Part shown: positions 51,353 to 60,175 of the stretch, in pieces | How positions within the stretch are numbered: the first letter of the stretch is position 1 | Layout of the letters: the number at the start of each line of letters is the position of its first letter | DNA from: Thalassobacillus devorans | GTDB lineage: Bacteria; Bacillota; Bacilli; Bacillales; Halobacillaceae | Direction of reading: 5' to 3' | Length of the DNA stretch: 64,000 nucleotides | NCBI RefSeq assembly: GCF_011761345.1 | Contig: NZ_JAASRY010000002.1 | Location: 62,001-126,000, forward strand | Made by a program: the position numbers and the translations under genes | Notes under the pieces: generated by a model | What the model saw: only the letters and a program-made list of their open reading frames with translations | Databases searched by the model: none | Told to the model about the DNA's origin: nothing

Positions 51353-52702
51353 TTATACGAATATACTAAGCAGTAATGCAACTGCGAAACCTACAAGCCC
51401 AATTAACGTTTCCATGACCGTCCACGACTGGAGCGTTTGTTTCTCTGTTAAACCAAAGTAACGGTTGACGAGCCAGAACCCGGAATCGTTCACGTGAGAA
51501 ACGACGGTTGCACCAGATGCGATGGCGATAACCAACAATCCTAACATCGGTTCACTGACCTGGAAGGAATCCAGCAGTGGTGCGACAAGCCCGGCTGCCG
51601 TAATCATGGAAACAGTCGCAGAACCCTGTGCGATCCGCACGACAGTTGCTGTGATAAACGCAAACACGATCAATGGCATTTGAGCATTTTTCATCATATC
51701 GGCTAGTATGTCACCGATTCCTGATGTAATCAGCATTTCACCAAATACACCACCGGCTCCGGTAACAAGGATGATGATACCGGCAGGCTCCAGCGCCTTT
51801 GTTGTGATTTTCTGGATTTCTTCTTTCTTATAACCACGTTTGTAGCCGAATATATAGAATGTCAGCAGTGCAGCCACTGTCAGGGCCACAAATGGATGCC
51901 CGATGAATGTCAGCACACTTTGTACGGTGCTGTCTTCTGACAATACGAGACTTGCTGTTGTGTTAAGCAAAATCAAAACAAGTGGCAGAGTGATGATGGC
52001 GACGACACTTTTAAAACTGGGTAGGTCTCTGTCTAACTCCGTTTCTTTCATCTGTTCCATCATATATTCCGGAACACCGACATGGATTTTCTGAGAAATA
52101 TATTTACCAAAAATAGGGCCGGCAATTATCATCGCTGGAATCCCGGCCAAAATACCAAACAGGATGACCCAGCCTAGGTCTGCACCAAGCAGGGATGCAA
52201 CCGAAATCGGCCCTGGGGTAGGCGGGATAAAACTGTGCGTGACAGCAAGACCTGCTAATAAAGGAATACCAAAGTATAAGAGCGATTTTTGTGTTTTTTG
52301 TGTCAAACTATATAAGATTGGAACCAGGATAACCAGGGCGACATCCAAGAATACCGGGATGGATACGATAAAGCCTGTGAGCCCCATCGCCCAGCTGATA
52401 TTTTTTTCGCCGAATTTATCCATGAGTGTCAGGGCGAGACGCTCAGCACCGCCGGAAACCCGCAGCATTTCACCGAACATGGCACCTAAACCAATGATAA
52501 CGGCAATGAATCCGAGCGTTCCTCCCATTCCATCTTCAATTGTTGAAATAATATCCTGCAGTGGCATACCGACAGCTAAACCAATCAGAATACTGACGAC
52601 TAATAATGCGATGAATGCCTGCAATTTGGTACGCATTACTAAAAATAACAAAAGTAGAACACCGAGGACAGCAGTAATGATCAGTCCTGCAGTTGAAGTC
52701 AT
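51353..52702 (-). CDS. gntP: Gluconate permease, GntP family
   Basis: Proton symporter of 449 residues with about 12 to 14 hydrophobic helices. Family sequences include FIPPTPGPISVASLLGADLG and GSATVSMITAAGLVAPLL. Lies between the kinase and dehydrogenase genes of the same pathway. Confidence 0.94.
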   Translation of the reverse strand: MTSTAGLIITAVLGVLLLLFLVMRTKLQAFIALLVVSILIGLAVGMPLQDIISTIEDGMGGTLGFIAVIIGLGAMFGEMLRVSGGAERLALTLMDKFGEKNISWAMGLTGFIVSIPVFLDVALVILVPILYSLTQKTQKSLLYFGIPLLAGLAVTHSFIPPTPGPISVASLLGADLGWVILFGILAGIPAMIIAGPIFGKYISQKIHVGVPEYMMEQMKETELDRDLPSFKSVVAIITLPLVLILLNTTASLVLSEDSTVQSVLTFIGHPFVALTVAALLTFYIFGYKRGYKKEEIQKITTKALEPAGIIILVTGAGGVFGEMLITSGIGDILADMMKNAQMPLIVFAFITATVVRIAQGSATVSMITAAGLVAPLLDSFQVSEPMLGLLVIAIASGATVVSHVNDSGFWLVNRYFGLTEKQTLQSWTVMETLIGLVGFAVALLLSIFV

Positions 52703-52716
52703 ACAAAAACTCCTTT

Positions 52717-54276
52717 CTAGTTAATTCTGGATGACAGCTTTTCATCTCCGTGGCCGTGTGTACGCTGAAATTCTGAAATTGCCTTAAACTCATAGCCCAT
52801 CTGGCGTGCAAGCCTTAAGAAAATAGGCTTTAGATCACGATAGATTTTCAAGTGTTCATCGATTGGACAATGTTTCATTTTTGTGTTGATGATCGATTTG
52901 ATGCTTGTTATGTCTTCAATCATTCCAAGCGCTTTCATCGTGAGCCAGGCGGCACCGAGGCACGAGCTTTGGTGGCTTTCCGGAATGACGATGTCTGCTT
53001 CGAAAATATCCGCCATCATTTGCCGCCATAATTCCGACCGGGCAAAACCTCCGCCAGCACGGAACTGCTTTGGTTCGACGCCTGATTCAATCAAAGCGAT
53101 AACGACAGAGTACATTTGGAAAATGACACCTTCGAGAACGCTGCGAACCATATGGTCGCGCCCGTGGTTCAATGTCAGGCCAAAAAACATTCCTTTTGTA
53201 TCGGCATCCCAGAACGGTGCGCGTTCACCGGTCAAGTATGGTAAAAACAACAAACCATCTGCACCGGGACGGATTTTCTCTGCCCGACTGGTCAGCTCCT
53301 GATAGACATCTCCTTCATCAGCTTCTTTCAAGTCAGCAAACAGCTCATCCCGCGCCCAGCGGAAGGCGATCCCGCCATTATTGATCGGACCGCCGATAAC
53401 CCATTTACCCTCGGTTAAGGCATAACAAAAAATTCTTCCTTTCGGATCAACGATCGGCTTGTCAACGACGGTTCGGATCGCCCCGCTTGTCCCGATTGAG
53501 CAGGCGACAACACCAGGGTCAATAGCACCGACGCCTATATTGGCAAGAACACCGTCGCTTGCACCAATGACAACTGGGGTTGAAGGATCAAGGTGTAGCT
53601 TTTCAGCCAGACCTTCGTCTATCCCTTCAAGGGTGTAGGTAGTCGAAACTGGGCGGGACAATTGCTGTTCGTTGATCCCGGTCAGTTTCAACACTTCTTC
53701 GTCCCAGTCCAGATTTTCCAAATGAAATAGGCCGGTAGCGGAAGCGATGGAGTAGTCGACAACGAAACGCTGGAACCATCGAAAGAGTACATACTCTTTA
53801 ATGGAAATCCATTTCGCTGCCTGGTCAAAAATCTCCGGATTATTTTTCCGAAACCAGAGCAGTTTCGTCAGCGGCGACATTGGATGAATCGGAGTTCCAG
53901 TTCGTAAATAGATGTCATGACCGCCACTTGCTTTTAGAGATTCTGCTTCTTCTGTCGCCCGCTGGTCTGCCCAGGTGATCACACTGGTGAGCGGCTGGTC
54001 ATTTTCATCGAGTGCCAATAGGCTGTGCATAGCAGAACTGAACCCGATGCCTGCAATCCTGGCGTTTTTATCGGAGGCTTGCTTAGCAACATCTGCCAAT
54101 GTCGAATTTACTGCCTGGTAGATTTCTTCCGGGTTTTGTTCTTTTCTCGTCGGTACCGGGGAGTGGAGCGGGTATTCCTGTTCCACCTCTGCCCAAATGG
54201 TGCCTTTGGTATCGTAGGCCAGTGTCTTTGTGCTCGTGGTACCGATATCAATCGCGATGACAACAGATTGCTGCAT
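52717..54276 (-). CDS. gntK: Gluconokinase, FGGY family
   Basis: Phosphorylates gluconate with ATP. 519 residues; phosphate motif AIDIGTTSTKTLAYD at 7-21, catalytic Asp region TWADQRA, and the C-terminal FGGY signature region GGFARSELWRQMMADIF. The ATG at 54276 follows GGGAGGGAT; the ATG at 54294 is too early. First gene of the minus-strand operon gntK-gntP-gnd, which makes 6-phosphogluconate and oxidises it. Confidence 0.94.
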   Translation of the reverse strand: MQQSVVIAIDIGTTSTKTLAYDTKGTIWAEVEQEYPLHSPVPTRKEQNPEEIYQAVNSTLADVAKQASDKNARIAGIGFSSAMHSLLALDENDQPLTSVITWADQRATEEAESLKASGGHDIYLRTGTPIHPMSPLTKLLWFRKNNPEIFDQAAKWISIKEYVLFRWFQRFVVDYSIASATGLFHLENLDWDEEVLKLTGINEQQLSRPVSTTYTLEGIDEGLAEKLHLDPSTPVVIGASDGVLANIGVGAIDPGVVACSIGTSGAIRTVVDKPIVDPKGRIFCYALTEGKWVIGGPINNGGIAFRWARDELFADLKEADEGDVYQELTSRAEKIRPGADGLLFLPYLTGERAPFWDADTKGMFFGLTLNHGRDHMVRSVLEGVIFQMYSVVIALIESGVEPKQFRAGGGFARSELWRQMMADIFEADIVIPESHQSSCLGAAWLTMKALGMIEDITSIKSIINTKMKHCPIDEHLKIYRDLKPIFLRLARQMGYEFKAISEFQRTHGHGDEKLSSRIN

Positions 54277-54293
54277 CTCTATCCCTCCCATCA

Positions 54294-54307
54294 TTGAAGC
54301 GTTTTCA
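54294..54307. promoter_or_regulatory. cre-like site in the gntK leader
   Basis: TTGAAGCGTTTTCA resembles the CcpA site TGWNANCGNTNWCA, apart from one missing base in the left half. It lies 18 bp upstream of the gntK start. The B. subtilis gnt operon is catabolite-repressed, so the site is plausible. Confidence 0.45.
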
Positions 54308-54333
54308 GTTTTAGTAAAAAAAATAAGTGTTGT

Positions 54334-54409
54334 GAAAATTATTTTCTTTAAATCCGATTATACAATAAATTTTTTTTGATTCAACCCGTATTGATGAAAA
54401 AATTTTTCA
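54334..54409. promoter_or_regulatory. Two palindromic operator candidates for the divergent RpiR regulator
   Basis: GAAAATTATTTTC (54334-54346) is a perfect palindrome about a central T, and TGAAAAAATTTTTCA (54395-54409) is a palindrome about a central A. Both lie between the divergent gntK and rpiR-type genes and have the TGAAA/TTTCA half sites typical of RpiR operators. Confidence 0.5.
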
Positions 54410-54477
54410 CCTATTACTTTTAATAGGAAATTAAATCGTTTAAACTGATTACATGTCTGAAAAAGGGGGGACGGAGC

Positions 54478-55332
54478 ATGGCTGAAGCACCATTGCACGT
54501 ATTAAAAAGAATTCGCTCATCGTATCAGCAGTTCAGTGAAAAAGAAAAACAGATTGCGGATTATATCATTTCCGAGCCTGAAAAAATCGTTCATTCTTCC
54601 ATCAATCAAGTGGCAGATGATTTGAAAGTGGCCGATGCGACCGTGTTCCGTTTTTGCAAGCGGCTTGGATTCAAAGGCTATCAGGCATTGAAGATTGCGC
54701 TCGCTTCCGAGCTGGTCAGCCCGATCAAAGACATCCATGAGGAAATCAATGAAAAAGATTCCGAAATGGATATTATGAAAAAAGTTTTCCAGGCAAACAT
54801 CAATGCCATTGAATATACACGGGAAATCCAAAATGAAAAAAATTTTACAAAGGCGCTTGATATCATTACCAATGCTAAACAGATTCACTTTTATGGTAAT
54901 GGGGGCTCCGGGGTAGCGGCTCTGGACGGGCAGCACAAGTTCATGCGAAGCGGACTGCCAAGCCATGCCTATACCGATACGCATCTGCAGCTGATGGCAG
55001 CTTCCCAGCTGACGAATGAAGATGCAGCACTGTTCATTTCCCATACCGGGACGAACAAGGATTTACTGGAAGTCGTCGATGTCGCCAAACAGAACGGGGT
55101 CCCGACAATAGGTATCACCAATTATGCGAAATCTCCTTTCAGCAAGGCGGTAGACGTCTCTCTGTATACCGTTTCACCAGAGACAGGTTATCGCTCCGAA
55201 GCGCTGGCATCGAGGCTTGCTGAACTTTCGATTATAGATGCGCTGTATGTCAATTACAGCGTGAAAAGGAAAGAGCAATCCCAGGAAGCGATGGCGAAAA
55301 TGCGAAAAGCGATATCACGGAAGAGGTTATAG
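54478..55332 (+). CDS. RpiR-family regulator, probable gluconate-operon regulator
   Basis: A 284-residue protein with an RpiR helix-turn-helix (about 1-78; SINQVADDLKVADATVFRF) and a SIS domain (about 128-255; YGNGGSGVAALDGQHKFMRSG-type). Divergent from gntKP-gnd, so the ligand is probably 6-phosphogluconate. B. subtilis uses a GntR-type protein for the same job. A clear paralogue of the regulator at 42091. Confidence 0.9.
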   Translation: MAEAPLHVLKRIRSSYQQFSEKEKQIADYIISEPEKIVHSSINQVADDLKVADATVFRFCKRLGFKGYQALKIALASELVSPIKDIHEEINEKDSEMDIMKKVFQANINAIEYTREIQNEKNFTKALDIITNAKQIHFYGNGGSGVAALDGQHKFMRSGLPSHAYTDTHLQLMAASQLTNEDAALFISHTGTNKDLLEVVDVAKQNGVPTIGITNYAKSPFSKAVDVSLYTVSPETGYRSEALASRLAELSIIDALYVNYSVKRKEQSQEAMAKMRKAISRKRL

Positions 55333-55359
55333 TACTGATTTATAATTATTATTTGGTTT

Positions 55360-55534
55360 GCGATCAAAAAGCGCAGGCTTTCGATTAATAATTCTGTCTA
55401 TCGATCAAAAATGAGCAAACCTATGCGCGAAAAGTTGATATTAGGCGCGATTTTTAATTTTTGCGCGCGAAAATCGCTAATATAGCGCGGAACTGGGCAA
55501 TCGAGCGCGAAAACTCTTACAGGAAGCGCGAACA
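55360..55534. repeat. Phased GCGCGAAAA array, 20-bp period
   Basis: GCGCG begins at 55425, 55445, 55465, 55485, 55505 and 55526: spacings 20, 20, 20, 20 and 21. Four copies continue as GCGCGAAAA or GCGCGAACA. Upstream, CGATCAAAAA or CGATTAATA words begin at 55361, 55382 and 55402, again 20-21 apart. The spacer bases are not conserved. The array occupies most of the 291-bp gap between the RpiR-type gene and the carrier gene. Confidence 0.75.
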
Positions 55535-55623
55535 GAAAAATAGAAAGGAAAATTACTTATGGCAGCAGCGCAAATTCAATTACCACATAAATTACAGCAA
55601 TTTAATCGGGGGCGCACAGCAAG

Positions 55624-56523
55624 ATGACGGTATTTCTTTCAGTAGTCCTGCCAGTGTTGCTCATATTCGGGGCGGGATACATCATCCAGCTGGTCGCGCG
55701 CCTCGACATTAAGTCGCTTGCTACCGTAACCCTGTACATTATGATGCCAAACCTCGTTTTCAACACCTTCTATGACGCGAAGCTGGATAAAGAATATGTC
55801 ATCATGGTGACTTTCGCGGTATTGTTGTTGATTGCAATATTATTTATCAATAAAATTATTGCTAAACTGAGGAACTATAACCAAGCGATGGAAAGCGGTA
55901 TGATTCTCTCAACTGCCTTTATGAACTCGGGCAATTATGGGACGCCGATTATCCTTTTCGCTTTCGGAAAGGAAGCATTCATGTATGCCGTTTCATTCAT
56001 GGTGCTGCAGGCGATCATCATGAACTTTTTTGGCGTGTATTACGCAGCAAGGGGAAGTGCGGGAATTAAGCTTGCTTTCCAGTCCGTACTGAAAATGCCT
56101 CCGACCTATGCGGTCATCGTTGCGTTAGTGATGAACCTGGGGTCGATTCCTGTTCCGGATAGCCTGCTATCTGCTATCACATTAGTAGGGGACGCCACCA
56201 TCCCAACAATGATGATCACGCTCGGAATGCAGCTTGCTGAAATTACCGTGAAAAATATGAACTGGGTCAAAATCAGCTATGGTGCTACGGTACGTCTGCT
56301 GGCATCTCCGTTGATCGCCTATCTGTTGACATTAGTACTGCCTATGGATCCACTGATGGCAAAAGTGATGATTGTAGCCGCCGCCTGCCCATCAGCAGCT
56401 ACGACTACAATGTACGCCCTACAGTTCGATGCCAAGCCGGAGTTAGTCTCAAGTATTACCTTAGTTACCACATTGCTAAGTATCATCACCCTTCCAATAC
56501 TGCTCATCCTACTAGGCGCTTAA
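55624..56523 (+). CDS. Auxin efflux carrier (AEC) family transporter
   Basis: A 299-residue membrane protein with ten hydrophobic segments. The family's two central crossing regions (FMNSGNYGTPIILFAFG and AACPSAATTTMYALQF) are present. Bacterial members transport malate, malonate or related acids; the substrate here is open. The ribosome binding site is weak (GGGGGC) and overlaps the end of the leader after the phased array. Confidence 0.88.
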   Translation: MTVFLSVVLPVLLIFGAGYIIQLVARLDIKSLATVTLYIMMPNLVFNTFYDAKLDKEYVIMVTFAVLLLIAILFINKIIAKLRNYNQAMESGMILSTAFMNSGNYGTPIILFAFGKEAFMYAVSFMVLQAIIMNFFGVYYAARGSAGIKLAFQSVLKMPPTYAVIVALVMNLGSIPVPDSLLSAITLVGDATIPTMMITLGMQLAEITVKNMNWVKISYGATVRLLASPLIAYLLTLVLPMDPLMAKVMIVAAACPSAATTTMYALQFDAKPELVSSITLVTTLLSIITLPILLILLGA

Positions 56524-56531
56524 ACAACTGC

Positions 56532-56568
56532 ACCCCGGATTCTTCCAAAAATAGGAGGGATCCGGGGT
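56532..56568 (+). terminator. Terminator of the AEC gene
   Basis: ACCCCGGAT pairs with ATCCGGGGT, extended by TTCC/GGAG, then GTTTTAT. Confidence 0.87.
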
Positions 56569-56927
56569 GTTTTATAGTAATCTTCGTTAAAAAACGTGTA
56601 ATAATATGTAAATACATGTGTTATAATAGTGTGATATGATAGCCCCAGAATGATAGTTTATCAGACGGAAGAATAGCATAAACGGCCACCACAAAACGGG
56701 TCAAAAATATCAGGTATTTCCATAAACTGCAAAACAGTATTAACTCATTAGACTAATTAGCCTTGAGAGGTTTAAGGCTTTATCTGGTCGATAGAAAAAA
56801 CTGCTGATTAAAATCTACGAAACTTACATCATGACCTTCACATAACACCACCATAAACAACACCCCGCATCACATGCTGATTGATGATTATGTAAAGCAT
56901 GAATCTCACTTAGAGGATGGAACTAAC
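56569..56927 (+). other. Leader of the HTH-TPR gene
   Basis: Extended -10 TGTTATAAT (56619-56627) gives a probable promoter about 300 bp upstream of the gene. TATGTAAATA (56605-56614), part of the inverted repeat ATGTA-AA-TACAT, lies just before it and recurs at 60241. AGCCTT/AAGGCT (56759-56779) forms a small hairpin. No gene was seen in the leader. Confidence 0.45.
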
Positions 56928-58196
56928 ATGAATATTGCCGATCGATTGAATTACTTGCTGGAAACAGAGAACTTCATACAGCCGGACTTTCATCAGGCTC
57001 CATTTCTACAGCAAGAATGGGAGGCTATTCTCGCTGGACTTCTTCCACTTCGCCGAGACCAGGCTATTTATCTGGCTGAACTTTGGAAGATCCCATATGC
57101 CTATCTTACGGATTATAATAAAACAGATATAGATATACACCGCAAGCTCCAAAGCCTGCAGCATGATATGCTGACAAATAATAAGCAGGCAGAGGTTACA
57201 CTAAGTGATCTTTCTGCACCTTACGCTATTCCCTCATTAATGCAGGAAGTGATTTTTAAGCTTTTACAGGCAGTTCATTTTTATAAGAAAAATAAGCTGG
57301 ACAACATAGAAAAGTTGGAGTCAGAATATTTCAGCTATATGCTGCCGAATAATCGCATCATGAAAGAAAGCGGTGTCTTTCAAAAAGCACTGTTCTATTA
57401 TTATGGCTTTAAATATTATTATGAGGGGAAAAGGGAGGAGTCGTTCGCTTATTTTGAACGGCTGCTGGAGATGACGGGTGATAAAGAAGAAGTTATTTCA
57501 TTGATTCAGAACCTCACATTGATCGCTAATGAAAATAAGGAATACGACCGTGCGGTTGATTTTGCGAAACGGATGGAAGAGTTCAGCTTAACAAATAAAG
57601 TAAATAGAGGCCTTGCAATTGCACGAAATTACCTTGGTGTCCTTTATTTATTAAAGGAGAATTACCCGGCAGCTATCTATTATTTTGAAAAAATGGAACA
57701 TCTGGATCTGACTCCTCTCATGCGTTCACGGATGTATCATAATCTTGGTCTCCTTTACAGCAAGCAAGAGCGTCGCGGGGAAGCAATAGAAATGTTTCTT
57801 GAGTCGAAAGACATCAAAGAATCCAATCAATTGAAGGAAGACCTTTTCTTAGCCTATCACTCATTAGCCAGAAACTATTTCTTAGCCAAACAGCAGGATG
57901 ATGCTAACCACTATCTCAAGCTGGCTTATCAAACAGCAGGGAATGAAGATGAAGAATCACTTGCTAAAAAGGCAGAAGCTGAGATGAGAAAAGAAAGCGA
58001 TCCGAAAACGGCGATTGAATTGTATGAACAGGCATTAAAATATTATGAAAAAGTCCAGTTCATGAGCGAATTGGATGAGCTATACCCAGTGCTTGCGGAG
58101 CTGTATAAGAAAATAGGAAATAGAGATATGGAAATTCTCTATAAAAAACGTCATCAAGCATTGCATAAAAGCCAGAAAGAGGCCAAACACGCTTAG
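56928..58196 (+). CDS. HTH-TPR regulator, RRNPP-like
   Basis: A 422-residue cytoplasmic protein. Residues 1-62 resemble an XRE-type helix-turn-helix that has drifted (…LAELWKIPYAYLTDY matches the end of the SinR-type fold). Residues 110-415 are TPR-type helix pairs (for example RSRMYHNLGLLYSKQERRGE and AIELYEQALKYYEKVQF). This layout is that of RRNPP peptide receptors such as PlcR, NprR and Rap-like proteins. No secreted signal peptide gene is seen next to it. The ATG at 56928 follows TTAGAGGATGG and aligns with two paralogues downstream. Confidence 0.75.
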   Translation: MNIADRLNYLLETENFIQPDFHQAPFLQQEWEAILAGLLPLRRDQAIYLAELWKIPYAYLTDYNKTDIDIHRKLQSLQHDMLTNNKQAEVTLSDLSAPYAIPSLMQEVIFKLLQAVHFYKKNKLDNIEKLESEYFSYMLPNNRIMKESGVFQKALFYYYGFKYYYEGKREESFAYFERLLEMTGDKEEVISLIQNLTLIANENKEYDRAVDFAKRMEEFSLTNKVNRGLAIARNYLGVLYLLKENYPAAIYYFEKMEHLDLTPLMRSRMYHNLGLLYSKQERRGEAIEMFLESKDIKESNQLKEDLFLAYHSLARNYFLAKQQDDANHYLKLAYQTAGNEDEESLAKKAEAEMRKESDPKTAIELYEQALKYYEKVQFMSELDELYPVLAELYKKIGNRDMEILYKKRHQALHKSQKEAKHA

Positions 58197-58207
58197 AGGA
58201 TGGTTTG

Positions 58208-58613
58208 ATGAAAATTGCGAAGCGGTTAAAACGTTTAATAGAGATAGAGGGGCTTCCATCCCCATATTTAAATGAAAGCATTATAAGGGAAGAGGAGTGG
58301 AAACAGATTCTTTCCGGTCAACTCCTATTGGCTTCACACCAGGCTGCACATCTGGCTGAATGCTGGGATGTGCCAATATCCTACTTTATCGATTACGATA
58401 AAAACAATCTGGTTACAGGCAGCTGCCGACGAATGGGAAGAAGCCTTAGTAAAACAGATGCAGGCAGAAATATTAGAGAAATCGGATATCGATCGGGCGA
58501 TACAAGCGTATGAACAATTGCTAAATTATCATGAAGCTTATCAGGTTAAAAGGAAACTGGATGAAGTCTATCCAGTCCTTGATGAATTATATAAAAAAAG
58601 GCGAAACAAATAG
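58208..58613 (+). pseudogene. Remnant of a second HTH-TPR regulator (internal deletion and frameshift)
   Basis: The 5' part (58208 to about 58410) encodes an N-terminal domain like that of the previous gene, starting MKIAKRLKRLIE after the same TTAGAGGATGG ribosome binding site. At about 58405-58415 the homology jumps to the last 60 residues of the paralogue in another frame (DRAIQAYEQLLNYHEAYQV, LDEVYPVLDELYKK). Some 270 codons are missing. It begins 12 bp after the intact gene. Confidence 0.8.
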
Positions 58614-58670
58614 AGGAAAAATACAAAAGGATGCATGACACGGAGACAATAACTGATTCAAAAATGCCTG

Positions 58671-58700
58671 AACCTGCAAGTGCTTGCTTGCAGGTTTTTC
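58671..58700 (+). terminator. Terminator of the HTH-TPR unit
   Basis: A perfect stem AACCTGCAAG/CTTGCAGGTT with a 6-base loop, then TTT. Confidence 0.88.
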
Positions 58701-58770
58701 CTGGCGTTTTTTAATAAAGCTTTTTAATGAAAACTAGTGGTTAGTAGTTTTTGTAAAGGAGGAGCAGTAA

Positions 58771-59250
58771 GTGAGATACTGGGTGTGGCCATTTCTTTGG
58801 ATGGCAATTATTTTTTATTCTTCTTCTCAACCCTATCAGGATCAGGACATCAAACCGATGTTATCAGATTATATCAACTTATCCTTTTTAAATCCGTTTC
58901 TTGCACCGGTTCATTTTACTTATCACCATTCTGAAGTGAGCCTGGAGGCATTAGGAGCGGCAGGGCTGGTAGAATTTTTTATCCGAAAAGGTGCCCATGT
59001 GACCGTTTTTCTTATATTAACCCTGCTATTTTATTATTCCCTAAGGAAATCCACCAGCCTGACCAATAAAATGGTCATTATTACGGCGTGGATCCTGACT
59101 GTGGTGTATGCCGCTTTTGACGAATGGCATCAGGGAATGACGCCTAATCGGACTCCATATTTCGGTGATGTATTATTAGATACGACAGGCGCGACAATTG
59201 CTGTAGGAATCCTGTTTATTGTGTCATCCTTACGAAAATCAGGAAAATAA
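58771..59250 (+). CDS. VanZ-family membrane protein
   Basis: A 159-residue protein with four to five hydrophobic segments and the VanZ signature DEWHQGMTPNRTPYFGDVLLDTTGA. VanZ lowers susceptibility to teicoplanin in enterococci; in Bacillaceae such genes are common and mostly of unknown role. The start is GTG at 58771 after AAAGGAGGAG. Confidence 0.88.
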   Translation: MRYWVWPFLWMAIIFYSSSQPYQDQDIKPMLSDYINLSFLNPFLAPVHFTYHHSEVSLEALGAAGLVEFFIRKGAHVTVFLILTLLFYYSLRKSTSLTNKMVIITAWILTVVYAAFDEWHQGMTPNRTPYFGDVLLDTTGATIAVGILFIVSSLRKSGK

Positions 59251-59290
59251 TTTTGTCTGAAACCAACTATTTCCCGGGAAATTTCCCGTA

Positions 59291-59299
59291 TTTGTCGAA
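59291..59299 (+). promoter_or_regulatory. Spo0A box upstream of the truncated HTH-TPR gene
   Basis: TTTGTCGAA is an exact Spo0A box, 107 bp upstream of the ATG at 59407. No good -35/-10 pair was found nearby; TGATACATT (59359-59367) could serve as an extended -10. Confidence 0.55.
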
Positions 59300-59406
59300 A
59301 ACTTTTCAGAATAAACAGAATATCCTAACAAGAAATGACAAACTTCTTATATGCCTTGTGATACATTGGGTTTAATCATTAACAGACATCCAGTGCGGGA
59401 GGCGTT

Positions 59407-60042
59407 ATGATGAATTTGAAGTCGCGTATCGATTATTTATGCCATATCAACGGGGTTACAATAGGCGAGCTTAACATTCCAAGTGAGGAAATCAAGATGC
59501 TCGAAAATGGATTGATTCAACTGCCGCCTTCAAGTATCCAGTACCTCAGCAAATACTTCGACAGGCCAGTTTCCTATTTTGCAGATCATATGACCACCGA
59601 CCAGTACCTCCATCATTTGTTGCAAAAACTGCAAAATGCTTTATTGGCAGGAGTGAAAAAGGATATCGATACCATCGTTTCTGAAATAGAGTTTTATCAG
59701 CCGATTCCATCCCTTCATCAGGAAATGATCTATCATTTACTGCTGACAGTCTACCATTATCAAAAGCAGATGTTCGAGCATGCAGCATGGATCGAAGATA
59801 ATTATTTAAGCTATTTTTTGGACAAACCGAATGATTTAAATAAGCATAATAAAATATTCGACAAAGCTTTGTTCCATTATTTAGGGATTAAATATTATTT
59901 TCAGAATAAATTCGAAGAAAGTGACAGGTATTTCGAGGAATTGTTTGAGCTTGCACAGGGAACCGCAATTGTTACCTCGAAGACGTCGGAATTTGTTGTG
60001 AAGGCTAAAAGCACACACTCACGGTCAAGAACGACTTGCTAA
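59407..60042 (+). CDS. C-terminally truncated HTH-TPR regulator
   Basis: A 211-residue paralogue of the protein at 56928. The helix-turn-helix (about 3-60) is better preserved here than in the long protein. Homology runs through about residue 184 (FEESDRYFEELFELAQ) and then stops; the last 27 residues, ending in a basic stretch, are unrelated, and I found no continuation in the other frames. Thus most TPR units are lost. It may still bind DNA as a short regulator, or be decaying. GGGAGG precedes the ATG. Confidence 0.7.
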   Translation: MMNLKSRIDYLCHINGVTIGELNIPSEEIKMLENGLIQLPPSSIQYLSKYFDRPVSYFADHMTTDQYLHHLLQKLQNALLAGVKKDIDTIVSEIEFYQPIPSLHQEMIYHLLLTVYHYQKQMFEHAAWIEDNYLSYFLDKPNDLNKHNKIFDKALFHYLGIKYYFQNKFEESDRYFEELFELAQGTAIVTSKTSEFVVKAKSTHSRSRTTC

Positions 60043-60061
60043 TATAAATAACTAACATGAT

Positions 60062-60092
60062 GGTTTGTCCTTGTGCGGGCAAACCTTTTTTT
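60062..60092 (+). terminator. Terminator after the truncated regulator
   Basis: GGTTTGTCC pairs with GGGCAAACC (one wobble pair) and is followed by seven T. Confidence 0.88.
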
Positions 60093-60145
60093 ATACTTTC
60101 AGAAATTTATTTTTTATAAAGTAAAAGAAGATAATATAGATTCCT

Positions 60146-60175
60146 CCATAAGGACTTGGCGATAAGCCAAGTTTT
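60146..60175 (+). repeat. 30-bp hairpin repeat, copy 2
   Basis: Identical to the sequence at 50010-50039 before sinR: CCATAAGG, stem ACTTGGC/GCCAAGT around GATAA, then TTTT. The alternative upstream arm seen before sinR is absent here. It lies 144 bp upstream of a small ORF. Confidence 0.65.

Noticed and set aside
55461-55712. 83-codon ORF across the phased array
   Set aside because: Low-complexity translation of the array, and it overlaps the true carrier start.
58205-58513. Intact 102-residue gene
   Set aside because: After about residue 67 its sequence has no likeness to the family, while the true continuation is in another frame; it is the 5' part of a pseudogene.
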